Below, one piece after another: positions 1 to 5,408 of a DNA stretch of 5,490 bases. A program made the translations under genes and the position numbers. Source of the stretch: an uncultured Bacteroidales bacterium (GTDB lineage Bacteria > Bacteroidota > Bacteroidia > Bacteroidales > UBA932). The stretch is from positions 1-5,490 of the forward strand of contig CAJOMY010000122.1 of the NCBI GenBank assembly GCA_905235775.1, written 5' to 3'. Within the stretch, counting starts at the first letter, position 1. Each line of letters starts with the position of its first letter. The notes beneath the pieces are model-generated. The model was not told the origin of the DNA. It was given only the letters and a program-made list of their open reading frames with translations, and did not search any database.

Positions 1-272
1 CGGACCGCAACGGCCAGGAGAAATATACCACCGAGATCAATGTCGACACCCTGCAGCTCCTGGGTCGCCGCGACAGCGACGGCGGCTATCCCGCCGACCA
101 GCAGGGTGGCGGCTACCAGCGCCAGGGCGGCTACCAGCAGCCCGCCCCCGCCCAGCCGCAGCAGCCCGCCTATCAGCAGCCGGCCTACCAGCAGCCCGCC
201 CCGCAGGCCGCCCCGGCAGCTCCCGCCGCTCCGGCCGTCGACGAAGGCCCGACCGACGACCTCCCGTTCTAA
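1..272 (+). CDS. ssb: Single-stranded DNA-binding protein, C-terminal part (5' end outside window)
   Basis: SSB coats single-stranded DNA during replication, recombination and repair and recruits partner enzymes through its extreme C-terminus. The frame begins at base 3 and gives 89 residues before the TAA at 270-272. The first 20 or so residues (YTTEINVDTLQLLGRR) match the last strand of the SSB OB-fold. A disordered linker rich in Gln, Pro, Ala, Gly and Tyr follows, with repeated YQQPA units, and the protein ends in the acidic-hydrophobic tip DEGPTDDLPF. That tip is the hallmark of bacterial SSB and the docking site for partner proteins. The upstream OB-fold is cut off by the window edge, so total length and start cannot be judged. 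The downstream transporter begins 51 bp later on the same strand. Identification is firm because OB-fold end, low-complexity linker and DDLPF occur in the right order. Confidence 0.95.
   Translation, partial: DRNGQEKYTTEINVDTLQLLGRRDSDGGYPADQQGGGYQRQGGYQQPAPAQPQQPAYQQPAYQQPAPQAAPAAPAAPAVDEGPTDDLPF
132..200 (+). repeat. YQQPA-coding repeats in the ssb linker
   Basis: Three 15-bp units encoding Tyr-Gln-Gln-Pro-Ala lie at 132-146, 171-185 and 186-200. The last two are directly tandem and differ only at synonymous third positions. They form part of the disordered SSB linker. Repeats of this kind can change copy number by slippage and make linker length variable between strains; that is inference. 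Confidence 0.7.
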
Positions 273-284
273 TATTCACCCGTC

Positions 285-305
285 ATCCCGGGCCCGGCCC
301 GGGAT
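285..305. repeat. Strong GC-rich palindrome between ssb and the first transporter gene
   Basis: Two perfectly complementary 10-bp arms (ATCCCGGGCC and GGCCCGGGAT) flank a single C, so RNA from either strand could form a very stable hairpin. It lies 12 bp after the ssb stop and 18 bp before the transporter start. No T-tract follows on either strand, so it is not a classical intrinsic terminator. It could slow or end ssb transcription, stabilise the 3' end of ssb mRNA, or be one copy of a dispersed palindromic intergenic repeat. Similar CATCCCGGG...CCCGGGATC elements are familiar as intergenic repeats in some other bacteria. Confidence 0.6.
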
Positions 306-323
306 CCGCATCAATCAAGAACT

Positions 324-1949
324 ATGGCAGACAAGTTCCAAAAGACGCTGCGCGACTCCGCCGCCATGCGATGGACAGCCCTGTTGCTCCTCGCCCTGGC
401 GATGTTCTGCGCCTATATTTTCATGGATATCCTCTCCCCGATCAAGGACTTGATGGAGTCCACGCGGGGGTGGGATTCCAAGGCGTTCGGCACGATGGAG
501 GGCTCCGAGACCTTCCTCAACGTGTTCGTGTTCTTCCTGATCTTCGCCGGAATCATCCTCGACAAGATGGGCGTCCGCTTCACCGCCGTGCTTTCCGGAG
601 CCGTGATGCTGGCGGGCGGCCTGATCAAGTACTACGCCATCAGCGAGCCTTTCATGGGCTCCGGCCTGGAAACCTGGTTCACCACCCACCTCAACTGGCA
701 CACCGGAATCGGTTTCATCGACGACGTCCTTCCGTTCTACCAGGGCATGCCCGCCTCCGCCAAGTTCGCCGCCATCGGCTTCATGATCTTCGGCTGCGGC
801 TGCGAGATGGCCGGCATTACGGTGAGCCGCGGCATCGTCAAGTGGTTCAAGGGCCGGGAAACGGCCCTGGCCATGGGCTCCGAGATGGCCCTGGCGCGCC
901 TGGGGGTTGCGACCTGCATGATTTTCTCGCCCTTCTTCGCCAAGCTGGGCGGCCAGGTCAATGTCAGCCGCTCCGTCGCCTTCGGCGTCGTTCTGCTCTG
1001 CATCGCCCTGATAATGTTCATCACCTATTTCTTCATGGACCGCAAGCTTGACAGCCAGACCGGCGAGGCCGAAGAGAAAGACGACCCGTTCCGGATCAAG
1101 GACATCGGCAAGATTCTCTCCAGCCTGGGATTCTGGCTTGTCGCCCTGCTGTGCGTACTGTACTACTCCGCGATCTTCCCGTTCCAGAAGTATGCCGTCA
1201 ACATGCTCCAGTGCAACCTGACCCTGACGGAGCCGGCCGCCGGTTCGTTCTGGGCCGGCGAGGCCGTCACCATCATCCAGTACGTCATCATGCTGGTCGT
1301 GGCCGCCTGCTCCTTCTCCAGCAACTTCATCAAGGGCAACAAGGGCTTGAAATACGGCCTGATGGCCACGGCAATCGTGGCGCTCGCTGTTTACTGCGTC
1401 ATGGGCTTCAAGCGCGGCACCGCCGAGACCATCTTCGCGGTCTTCCCGCTGCTGGCCGTCGCCATTACCCCGATTCTCGGCAACTACGTGGACCACAAGG
1501 GCAAAGCCGCCTCGATGCTGCTCATCGGCTCGATCCTGCTGGTTTTCTGCCACCTCACCTTCGCCTTCATCCTGCCGCTGTTCAAGGGCAGCGCCGTCGG
1601 CGGGGCGATCGTCGCCTATGTCACGATCCTCGTCCTGGGGGCCAGTTTCTCCCTGGTGCCCGCCGCCCTGTGGCCGTCCGTGCCCAAGCTGGTGGATGAG
1701 AAGATCATCGGCTCCGCCTATGCCCTGATTTTCTGGATCCAGAACATCGGCCTGTGGCTGTTCCCGATCCTGATCGGCAATGTGCTGACCGGCACCAATG
1801 CTCCCGGCACGCCGCCCGACCAGCTCAACTACACCTGGGCGCTGGTGATGCTGGCCGGCCTGGGCGTCGCCGCCGTGCTGATCGGGCTTTATCTCAAGGT
1901 CGTGGATGCGAAGAAGCACCTCGGCCTGGAAGAACCCAGCATCCGGTAA
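324..1949 (+). CDS. Major facilitator superfamily transporter, MFSD1-like, with extra membrane pair
   Basis: This 541-residue protein is an inner-membrane secondary transporter. Hydrophobic segments run through its whole length from about residue 18. The MFS loop 2-3 motif appears as G76-IILDKMGVR-85, and a weaker copy (GNYVDHKGK, after about residue 384) lies in the second half. KWFKGRETALAMG (173-185) followed by ALARLG, and SLVPAALWPSVPK (443-455) followed by YALIFWIQNIGLW, resemble the MFSD1 branch, whose animal member is a lysosomal dipeptide uniporter. The substrate here is unknown. Compared with the next gene it carries about 60 extra residues after the seventh segment, with two more hydrophobic stretches (about 316-336 and 344-362), suggesting 14 rather than 12 segments. 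The ATG at 324 is the first start before the hydrophobic core; no Shine-Dalgarno sequence precedes it, as is usual in Bacteroidota. The stop codon abuts the next start. Confidence 0.9.
   Translation: MADKFQKTLRDSAAMRWTALLLLALAMFCAYIFMDILSPIKDLMESTRGWDSKAFGTMEGSETFLNVFVFFLIFAGIILDKMGVRFTAVLSGAVMLAGGLIKYYAISEPFMGSGLETWFTTHLNWHTGIGFIDDVLPFYQGMPASAKFAAIGFMIFGCGCEMAGITVSRGIVKWFKGRETALAMGSEMALARLGVATCMIFSPFFAKLGGQVNVSRSVAFGVVLLCIALIMFITYFFMDRKLDSQTGEAEEKDDPFRIKDIGKILSSLGFWLVALLCVLYYSAIFPFQKYAVNMLQCNLTLTEPAAGSFWAGEAVTIIQYVIMLVVAACSFSSNFIKGNKGLKYGLMATAIVALAVYCVMGFKRGTAETIFAVFPLLAVAITPILGNYVDHKGKAASMLLIGSILLVFCHLTFAFILPLFKGSAVGGAIVAYVTILVLGASFSLVPAALWPSVPKLVDEKIIGSAYALIFWIQNIGLWLFPILIGNVLTGTNAPGTPPDQLNYTWALVMLAGLGVAAVLIGLYLKVVDAKKHLGLEEPSIR
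1650..1681 (+). repeat. 32-bp stretch identical to 3033-3064 in the neighbouring paralogue
   Basis: The bases encoding SLVPAALWPSV in the first transporter are identical at every position, including third codon positions, to those at 3033-3064 in the second transporter. The flanking codons differ. The conserved peptide explains part of this; identical synonymous choices point to shared ancestry with strong codon bias, or to local gene conversion. Confidence 0.75.
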
Positions 1950-3332
1950 ATGAAGCGGCCGGCCCTGAGAAAATCCGCCTGCTGGATCGCCCTGGCGTGT
2001 CTGGTGGTACCGATGTTCGCATCGTACTTCTTCGACGACATGTTCTCGACGATCTCCTACCTCTTCGAGGATCCCGCACGCACGCAGCTGGGCTGGGATG
2101 CGGCCGGCTATGGCCTCTACACCAGCGGCTACTCCGTGCTGTGCGTCTTCGGCGGACTGGTCGTCTGCGGCATCCTGCTGGACAAGTGGGGCGTGCGGAT
2201 CACCGGCTCCATCTTCGTGGGCATGATGGTCGCCGGTGCGGCCACCGTGCTCTATGCCATCACGGCCGGATTTGCGCCGGAGCGCTCGTTGCGTCTTGCC
2301 TACGTGGGCTGCATGTTCTTCGGGCTGGGCAGCGAAATCGCCGGCACGGCGGTCACGCGCTCGATTGCGAAATGGTTCCGACAGGGCCCCATGGCCCTCG
2401 CCATGGGCCTGCAGCTCGCCATCGCGCGCCTCGGCACCGCCCTGGCCCTGGTGCTCTCGCCCCGCCTCGTGGTCGAGAACGCCGGCCACGTGTACAGCCT
2501 CGCGGAGACCGCCCGGCCGGCCGTGTTCGGCCTGGGCCTGATGGCCGCCGGGCTCATCCTCTGGGCGGTCTTCGTGGCGATGGACGCGCGGTTTGACAAT
2601 GCCGCCGCAAGGTCTTCGCACAGTTCTGTCTCTCCCGGGGATCGCAGTTCGGAGGCAAAGCCGACAGAGGACGTTTTCAGGATGCACGACGCAGTCGGCA
2701 TCCTGAGAAACGGCAACTTCTGGCTGGTCAGCCTCCTCTGCGTGCTGTTCTACAGCAGCATCATCGCATTCAAGAAGTTCGCCGGCGCCATCCTGATCCC
2801 GCGCTTCGACATTCCGGCGGAGACCGCCGGCTGGATGGTGTCGATGCTGCCCTTCGCGACGGTCGTCTTCGCCCCGCTGTTCGGCCTGCTCGTGGACCGC
2901 TTCGGCCGGGGCACGCGCTGGATGGTGCTGGGATCGGTCCTGGCGCTCGCCGCGCACCTGCTGCTGACCTTCGCCCCGCAGGGCGTCCCCTTCTTCGGCT
3001 ACCTGGCGATGGTCCTGCTCGGTTTCGGCTATTCCCTGGTGCCCGCCGCCCTGTGGCCGTCCGTACCGAAAATCGTCCCCGACAAGGTACTCGGCACGAC
3101 CTTCGCGCTCGTGTACTGGGTGCAGAACCTCGGCCTGCTTGCCTTCAAGATGCTGGCGGGCGGCATCCTGGGGCGCACCGGCAGCGGCAGCGACGCCGCC
3201 CGCGAGGGGGCCTTCTCCGTGGAGCTGATGTTCACTTTCCTGTGCGTCGCGGCCGTCGCCGTGGCGCTCCTGTTCGCCCGCTCGGCGCGGCGGCATCCCG
3301 AACTGGCGCTTGACGCGCCCAACAAGTTTTGA
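1950..3332 (+). CDS. Major facilitator superfamily transporter, MFSD1-like (paralogue of upstream gene)
   Basis: This 460-residue inner-membrane transporter is of normal MFS length (12 predicted segments). MFS loop 2-3 motifs are seen in both halves: G74-ILLDKWGVR-83 and G312-LLVDRFGRG. KWFRQGPMALAMG (141-153) followed by QLAIARLG, and SLVPAALWPSVPK (from residue 362) followed by FALVYWVQNLGL, are shared with the preceding gene and fit the MFSD1-like branch. A Ser-rich hydrophilic loop at about 212-240 separates the two six-helix halves. The ATG directly follows the TAA of the first transporter with no intervening base, which suggests translational coupling; dxs starts 3 bp after its TGA. The pair looks like a tandem duplication that has diverged, with the extra membrane pair present only in the first copy. 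Two related half-size-compatible carriers side by side could act independently or as a heteromer; the sequence does not decide. The substrate is unknown, with peptides or small organic solutes possible by analogy. Confidence 0.9.
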   Translation: MKRPALRKSACWIALACLVVPMFASYFFDDMFSTISYLFEDPARTQLGWDAAGYGLYTSGYSVLCVFGGLVVCGILLDKWGVRITGSIFVGMMVAGAATVLYAITAGFAPERSLRLAYVGCMFFGLGSEIAGTAVTRSIAKWFRQGPMALAMGLQLAIARLGTALALVLSPRLVVENAGHVYSLAETARPAVFGLGLMAAGLILWAVFVAMDARFDNAAARSSHSSVSPGDRSSEAKPTEDVFRMHDAVGILRNGNFWLVSLLCVLFYSSIIAFKKFAGAILIPRFDIPAETAGWMVSMLPFATVVFAPLFGLLVDRFGRGTRWMVLGSVLALAAHLLLTFAPQGVPFFGYLAMVLLGFGYSLVPAALWPSVPKIVPDKVLGTTFALVYWVQNLGLLAFKMLAGGILGRTGSGSDAAREGAFSVELMFTFLCVAAVAVALLFARSARRHPELALDAPNKF

Positions 3333-3335
3333 CAC

Positions 3336-4460
3336 ATGTACGAACTCCTGGATCAGATCAACAGCCCGGCCGACATCAAGGGCTTCGACATCGAGCAGTT
3401 GCGCAAACTGTGCGCGGAGCTGCGGCAATATATCCTGGAAGTCTGTTCCAGCAATCCCGGCCACCTGGCTTCGAGCCTGGGCGCGGTGGAACTCATCGTG
3501 GGCGTACACTATGTGTATGACACGCCGGACGACAAGCTGGTCTTCGACGTGGGCCATCAGGCTTATGCCCACAAGATCCTGACCGGACGCCGCGAGGCTT
3601 TCCGGCACATGCGGATGCAGGACGGCATCAGCGGCTTTCCCTCCCGCAGCGAGAGCCCGTACGATCCGTTCGGCGTAGGGCACTCCTCCACATCCATTTC
3701 CGCCGCCCTCGGTCTGGCCGAGGCGGCACGCATGCAGGGACGCCACGACAAAGTCATCGCCCTGATCGGCGACGGCGCCATGACCGGCGGCCTCTCCTTC
3801 GAAGGGCTCAACAACGCCGGCGAGAGCCGCTCCGACCTGCTCGTCATCCTCAACGACAACAACCAGTCCATCGAGGGCAACACGGGCGCCCTCCACCGCT
3901 ACCTGCTGGACATCACCACCAGCAATTCCTACAACCGCTTCAAGAACCGGGTCTGGAACTTCCTGGGGGAGAACGCCTTCCGCCGCTTCATCCAGCGCTG
4001 GGTCCGCGCCCTCAAATCCTGGTTCGTAGGAAAGCCAGGCGGCGCCCTGTTCGAGTCGCTCGGCTTCCGCTATTTCGGGCCGATCGACGGCAACGACATC
4101 GCGGAGGTGGTGCGCACGCTGCGCAAGCTCAAGGGCCTGTCCGGCCCGCGCCTGCTACACTGCTTCACCATCAAGGGGAAGGGCTATCCCGCCGCCGAGG
4201 CGGACCCCGTGACCTGGCACGCCCCCGGACGCTTCAACCCCGAAACGGGAGAACGGATCCACGCCCCGCATCCGCACGACCGCTACCAGGACGTCTTCGG
4301 GGCGGTGCTCTGTGAGCTGGCAGAGGCCGACCGCGCCTGGCTGCGGGAGGCCATGCCGTCTTCGGCTATGAGCCGCCTTGCCATCTCGACGTCGAAGACG
4401 TACTTCTTGCCGACATGCGATATTACGGCCTGCTTGATGGTGCCCTTCTTCATGAGGTAG
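3336..4460 (+). CDS. dxs: 1-deoxy-D-xylulose-5-phosphate synthase, truncated after domain I by a junction
   Basis: DXS condenses pyruvate and glyceraldehyde 3-phosphate using thiamine diphosphate, the first step of the MEP isoprenoid pathway, and also supplies thiamine and pyridoxal synthesis in the cytoplasm. Clear DXS motifs are present: GHQAYAHK (73-80), GHSSTS (115-120), the thiamine diphosphate/metal motif GDGAMTGG (145-152) with NDNNQS (173-178), FGPIDGND (247-254), and KGKGY (280-284) with WHA ending near 296. Similarity continues through YQDVFG and CELAEADR (to about residue 333) and then stops. The last 40 or so residues are antisense of the DUF3853-like gene. Normal DXS has about 580-640 residues; this frame has 374, and about 333 are genuine. 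The pyrimidine-binding domain, with its catalytic Glu, and the C-terminal domain are absent, so this copy should be inactive. It starts 3 bp after the second transporter and was probably in its operon. Either the gene is truly broken or the assembly is chimeric here. Confidence 0.88.
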   Translation: MYELLDQINSPADIKGFDIEQLRKLCAELRQYILEVCSSNPGHLASSLGAVELIVGVHYVYDTPDDKLVFDVGHQAYAHKILTGRREAFRHMRMQDGISGFPSRSESPYDPFGVGHSSTSISAALGLAEAARMQGRHDKVIALIGDGAMTGGLSFEGLNNAGESRSDLLVILNDNNQSIEGNTGALHRYLLDITTSNSYNRFKNRVWNFLGENAFRRFIQRWVRALKSWFVGKPGGALFESLGFRYFGPIDGNDIAEVVRTLRKLKGLSGPRLLHCFTIKGKGYPAAEADPVTWHAPGRFNPETGERIHAPHPHDRYQDVFGAVLCELAEADRAWLREAMPSSAMSRLAISTSKTYFLPTCDITACLMVPFFMR

Positions 4461-4648
4461 TAGACGGTGGTGGAACAGCAGCCGAGCTCGCTTGCGAGTT
4501 CCTGGATGCCGTATGCGAAGCGGACTGGCTGGCTTGGTTGGGTATGCGATTCCCGGAGCTCGCCCATCAGGAGCAGGAGATCCTTTCCGGTCATCTGCAT
4601 GAGCAGCTTCCCCAGGATGCTGCCGTCCTCAGTAGATGTTGTTTGCAT
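4283..4648 (-). CDS. DUF3853-like helix-turn-helix protein of a mobile element, 3' end run into dxs
   Basis: This 121-residue protein opens with MQTTSTEDGSILGKLLMQMT, then GKDLLLLMGEL, then a helix-turn-helix-like core (YGIQELASELGCCSTTVYYL, about residues 45-64), KKGTIKQAV and GKKYVFDVEMARRL. The order "LMQMTxxDLLxLM, YGIxxLAxxxGCSxTT, KKGxIxxAV, GKKxxxDxExA" matches my memory of DUF3853, a family of about 100 residues found in Bacteroidota integrative elements, often near an integrase and probably excisionase-like or regulatory. The final 20 or so residues (after LIAEDGMAS) are antisense dxs, so the true end is probably lost at the junction and the TAG used lies inside dxs. The ATG at 4648 is preceded by an AT-rich leader with a Bacteroidota-type promoter and a palindrome. 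Its GC content is lower than that of the left-hand genes. It overlaps the dxs frame on the opposite strand by 178 bp, an artefact of the join. Function is inferred, not shown. Confidence 0.72.
   Translation of the reverse strand: MQTTSTEDGSILGKLLMQMTGKDLLLLMGELRESHTQPSQPVRFAYGIQELASELGCCSTTVYYLMKKGTIKQAVISHVGKKYVFDVEMARRLIAEDGMASRSQARSASASSQSTAPKTSW
4335..4365. other. Breakpoint between dxs and mobile-element-like DNA
   Basis: Left of this interval the + strand encodes conserved DXS; right of it the - strand encodes a DUF3853-like protein. Each reading frame passes into sequence that makes sense only for the other gene. The exact base cannot be fixed because the native C-terminus of the DUF3853-like protein is unknown. 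No target-site duplication or transposon end is visible, because only one side of the join lies in the window. Confidence 0.65.
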
Positions 4649-4688
4649 AGATTTTAAGGAATTAATCAGTAGTTATTATTTGTATTAC

Positions 4689-4706
4689 ATTGCTAACGTA
4701 AGCAAT
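4689..4706. promoter_or_regulatory. 18-bp operator-like palindrome upstream of the DUF3853-like gene
   Basis: ATTGCT and AGCAAT arms flank a central ACGT, with one mismatched pair on either side of the centre (positions 7 and 12 of the 18). It lies 41-58 bp before the ATG at 4648 and just downstream of the expected transcription start. That position suits an operator for autorepression by a helix-turn-helix protein; the binding protein is not known. Confidence 0.45.
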
Positions 4707-4714
4707 ACTGACCG

Positions 4715-4750
4715 CAAAGTAAACGGAAAAATTCGATATATGCAAACAAA
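4715..4750 (-). promoter_or_regulatory. Bacteroidota-type promoter for the DUF3853-like gene
   Basis: Reading leftward, TTTG occurs twice in tandem (4750-4747 and 4746-4743), and TTACTTTG (4722-4715) follows after 20 bp. The Bacteroidota housekeeping consensus is TTTG, about 19 bp, then TAnnTTTG; this site differs at the second base of the -7 box. Transcription would start near 4710 and give a leader of about 60 nt before the ATG. Confidence 0.5.
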
Positions 4751-4830
4751 ACCAAGAAAATTTTCAAAAAAGTGATTGTGGCCGAAAGAAGACCAGGAAA
4801 GAAAAGTGGAACAGATGCAGGGAGTCGCTG

Positions 4831-4862
4831 AAATAAAAAACCCGTCCTTGGTACAGGGCGGG
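4831..4862 (-). terminator. Leftward rho-independent terminator-like hairpin
   Basis: On the - strand, arms CCCGCCCT and AGGACGGG with a 6-nt loop are followed immediately by TTTTTTATTT. The 8-bp stem has one C/A mismatch on this strand (a G/U pair on the other), but the T-tract exists only leftward. It would end a transcript coming from the right, between the rRNA/tRNA unit and here; no protein gene lies there. Confidence 0.5.
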
Positions 4863-5005
4863 CTATGGTGGGGAGAGTACATTGTCGTCGGACTGATAGA
4901 GACAAGGGGTAGGTCTTCCTACACACTGCCTAGGGGAACAGGCTGCTTGTTCTTAAAACAGATGACGTGACCAAAATCGGAAGGCATCATTGTGCCGTTG
5001 CAGCG
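4831..5005 (-). ncRNA. Possible small RNA ending at the 4831-4862 terminator (speculative)
   Basis: A leftward terminator with no gene before it suggests a short noncoding transcript. Upstream on the - strand are two small hairpins: GTAGG-AAGA-CCTAC (4922-4909) and GCCTG-TTCCCC-TAGGC (4943-4928), the latter pairing better on this strand through a G/U pair. TTTG (5031-5028) lies upstream, but the following -7 region is poor, so the 5' end is a guess. The length (about 150-175 nt) would fit 6S-type RNA or the Bacteroidales-1 motif, but I did not recognise conserved bases of either. It does not show the signatures of tmRNA, SRP RNA or RNase P RNA. A decayed remnant is an equally good explanation. 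Confidence 0.22.
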
Positions 5006-5037
5006 CATTACTATTTTTATCAAAAACCAAAGAAGAT

Positions 5038-5084
5038 TTTTTTCTTTAAGGGGAATTTCGTAACTTTGAATGCATGTAAATGCA
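5038..5084 (+). promoter_or_regulatory. Rightward promoter-like site with adjacent palindrome
   Basis: TAACTTTG at 5061-5068 is a perfect match to the Bacteroidota -7 box TAnnTTTG, with a T-rich tract (TTTT at 5038-5041) 19 bp upstream in place of TTTG. Directly after it, TGCAT (5071-5075) and ATGCA (5080-5084) form an inverted repeat around the expected start site. No protein gene follows on this strand before the tRNA genes, which it faces head-on. It may be left over from a gene, such as an integrase, now missing. Confidence 0.35.
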
Positions 5085-5115
5085 AATAGAGTTATTTGAA
5101 ATGCTGAAAGTAGAA

Positions 5116-5136
5116 TTGGGGTAGTTTTGGGGTAGT
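5116..5136. repeat. Tandem TTGGGGTAGT direct repeat
   Basis: TTGGGGTAGT occurs at 5116-5125 and again at 5127-5136, an 11-bp period that is one helical turn. Closely spaced direct repeats on one face of DNA can be recombinase or regulator binding sites; no partner gene is visible, so this is only a possibility. Confidence 0.5.
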
Positions 5137-5143
5137 ATTATAC

Positions 5144-5178
5144 AAAAACGGCCTTCCAGATGCTTGGAAGACCGTTTT
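5144..5178 (-). terminator. Terminator-like hairpin 3 nt after tRNA-Ala
   Basis: The arms at 5145-5158 and 5165-5178 form a 14-bp stem around a 6-nt loop. On the - strand all positions pair (one U/G) and the hairpin runs into TTTTTG; on the + strand one C/A mismatch remains, though it also ends in TTTT. It lies where the spacer toward 23S rRNA would normally begin, so the 16S-tRNA transcript appears to end here. It could also work in both directions. Confidence 0.65.
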
Positions 5179-5181
5179 GGG

Positions 5182-5254
5182 TGGAGATAAAGAGATTCGA
5201 ACTCTTGACCCCCTGCTTGCAAAGCAGGTGCTCTACCAACTGAGCTATACCCCC
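5182..5254 (-). tRNA. tRNA-Ala (anticodon TGC)
   Basis: The 73-nt cloverleaf has a 7-bp acceptor (GGGGGTA with TATCTCC, two G/U pairs), D-arm GCTC-AGTTGGTA-GAGC, anticodon arm CCTGC-TTTGCAA-GCAGG with TGC at 5219-5221, and T-arm AAGAG-TTCGAAT-CTCTT. The discriminator is A and the terminal CCA is not encoded (ACCC follows). It lies 18 bp downstream of tRNA-Ile in the usual Bacteroidales 16S-Ile-Ala order. It decodes Ala GCN codons. Confidence 0.97.
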
Positions 5255-5272
5255 GAAATTTACCTATGGTAG

Positions 5273-5346
5273 TAGTCCCTGGCAGAGTTGAACTGCCGAC
5301 CTCCACATTATCAGTGTGGCGCTCTAACCAACTGAGCTAAGAGACT
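5273..5346 (-). tRNA. tRNA-Ile (anticodon GAT)
   Basis: The 74-nt cloverleaf has acceptor AGTCTCT with AGGGACT (one U/G pair), D-arm GCTC-AGTTGGTTA-GAGC, anticodon arm CCACA-CTGATAA-TGTGG with GAT at 5310-5312, and T-arm GGCAG-TTCAACT-CTGCC. The discriminator is A; CCA is not encoded directly after it, although CTACCA follows. It lies 62 bp after the 16S 3' end and is expected to be cut from the rRNA precursor. Confidence 0.97.
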
Positions 5347-5408
5347 ATGTAGAAAAGATAAGTACAAAAAACATATGGTCTCAAGCGTCCAGCGTCAAGG
5401 CACGCTCC

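Larger units (their letters stand above)
4649..5181. other. AT-richer intergenic region without a credible protein gene
   Basis: These 533 bp have much lower GC than the left part. Short open frames exist on both strands but none shows a family signature, a credible start or codon bias. The region holds the DUF3853-like promoter and palindrome, a leftward terminator-like hairpin (4831-4862), a possible small RNA, a rightward promoter-like site with a second palindrome (5038-5084), a GGGGTAGT direct repeat, and the terminator-like hairpin after tRNA-Ala. No 23S or 5S rRNA sequence is recognised although this is where 23S would be expected. Confidence 0.6.

Noticed and set aside
37..453. Open frames on both strands overlapping ssb and the start of the first transporter
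   Set aside because: The products are Arg/Pro/Ala/Ser-rich shadows of the repetitive ssb linker; the ssb frame with its DDLPF end explains the sequence.
315..3896. A 1193-codon open frame on the - strand
   Set aside because: It is antisense to the two transporters and dxs. Its product is a low-complexity mix rich in His, Glu, Gln, Gly and Arg with no domain, which is what strong GC codon bias produces on the opposite strand.
4360..4373. The dxs frame reading EAMPSSAMS as possible continuation of the DXS PAMPSGCS motif
   Set aside because: The spacing is wrong by two residues, nothing after it resembles DXS, and the opposite strand matches the DUF3853-like protein well here; the likeness is probably chance.
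4415..4775. Two short + strand open frames (80 and 102 codons) opposite the DUF3853-like gene
   Set aside because: They show no recognisable motif, and the opposite strand has a coherent helix-turn-helix protein with promoter and palindrome.
4685..4970. Short open frames on both strands in the AT-rich spacer
   Set aside because: They run through the hairpins and terminator-like site, have no family signature and lack a credible upstream signal.
4649..5181. A 23S or 5S rRNA, tmRNA, SRP RNA or RNase P RNA in the spacer
   Set aside because: I looked on both strands for the conserved start of 23S, the 5S core, the tmRNA ends, the SRP GGAAGGAAGCAGC-type loop and the RNase P core and saw none.
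5046..5306. An 86-codon - strand open frame across the tRNA genes
   Set aside because: It reads through tRNA-Ala and most of tRNA-Ile, whose cloverleaf structures explain the sequence; such frames are common false calls.
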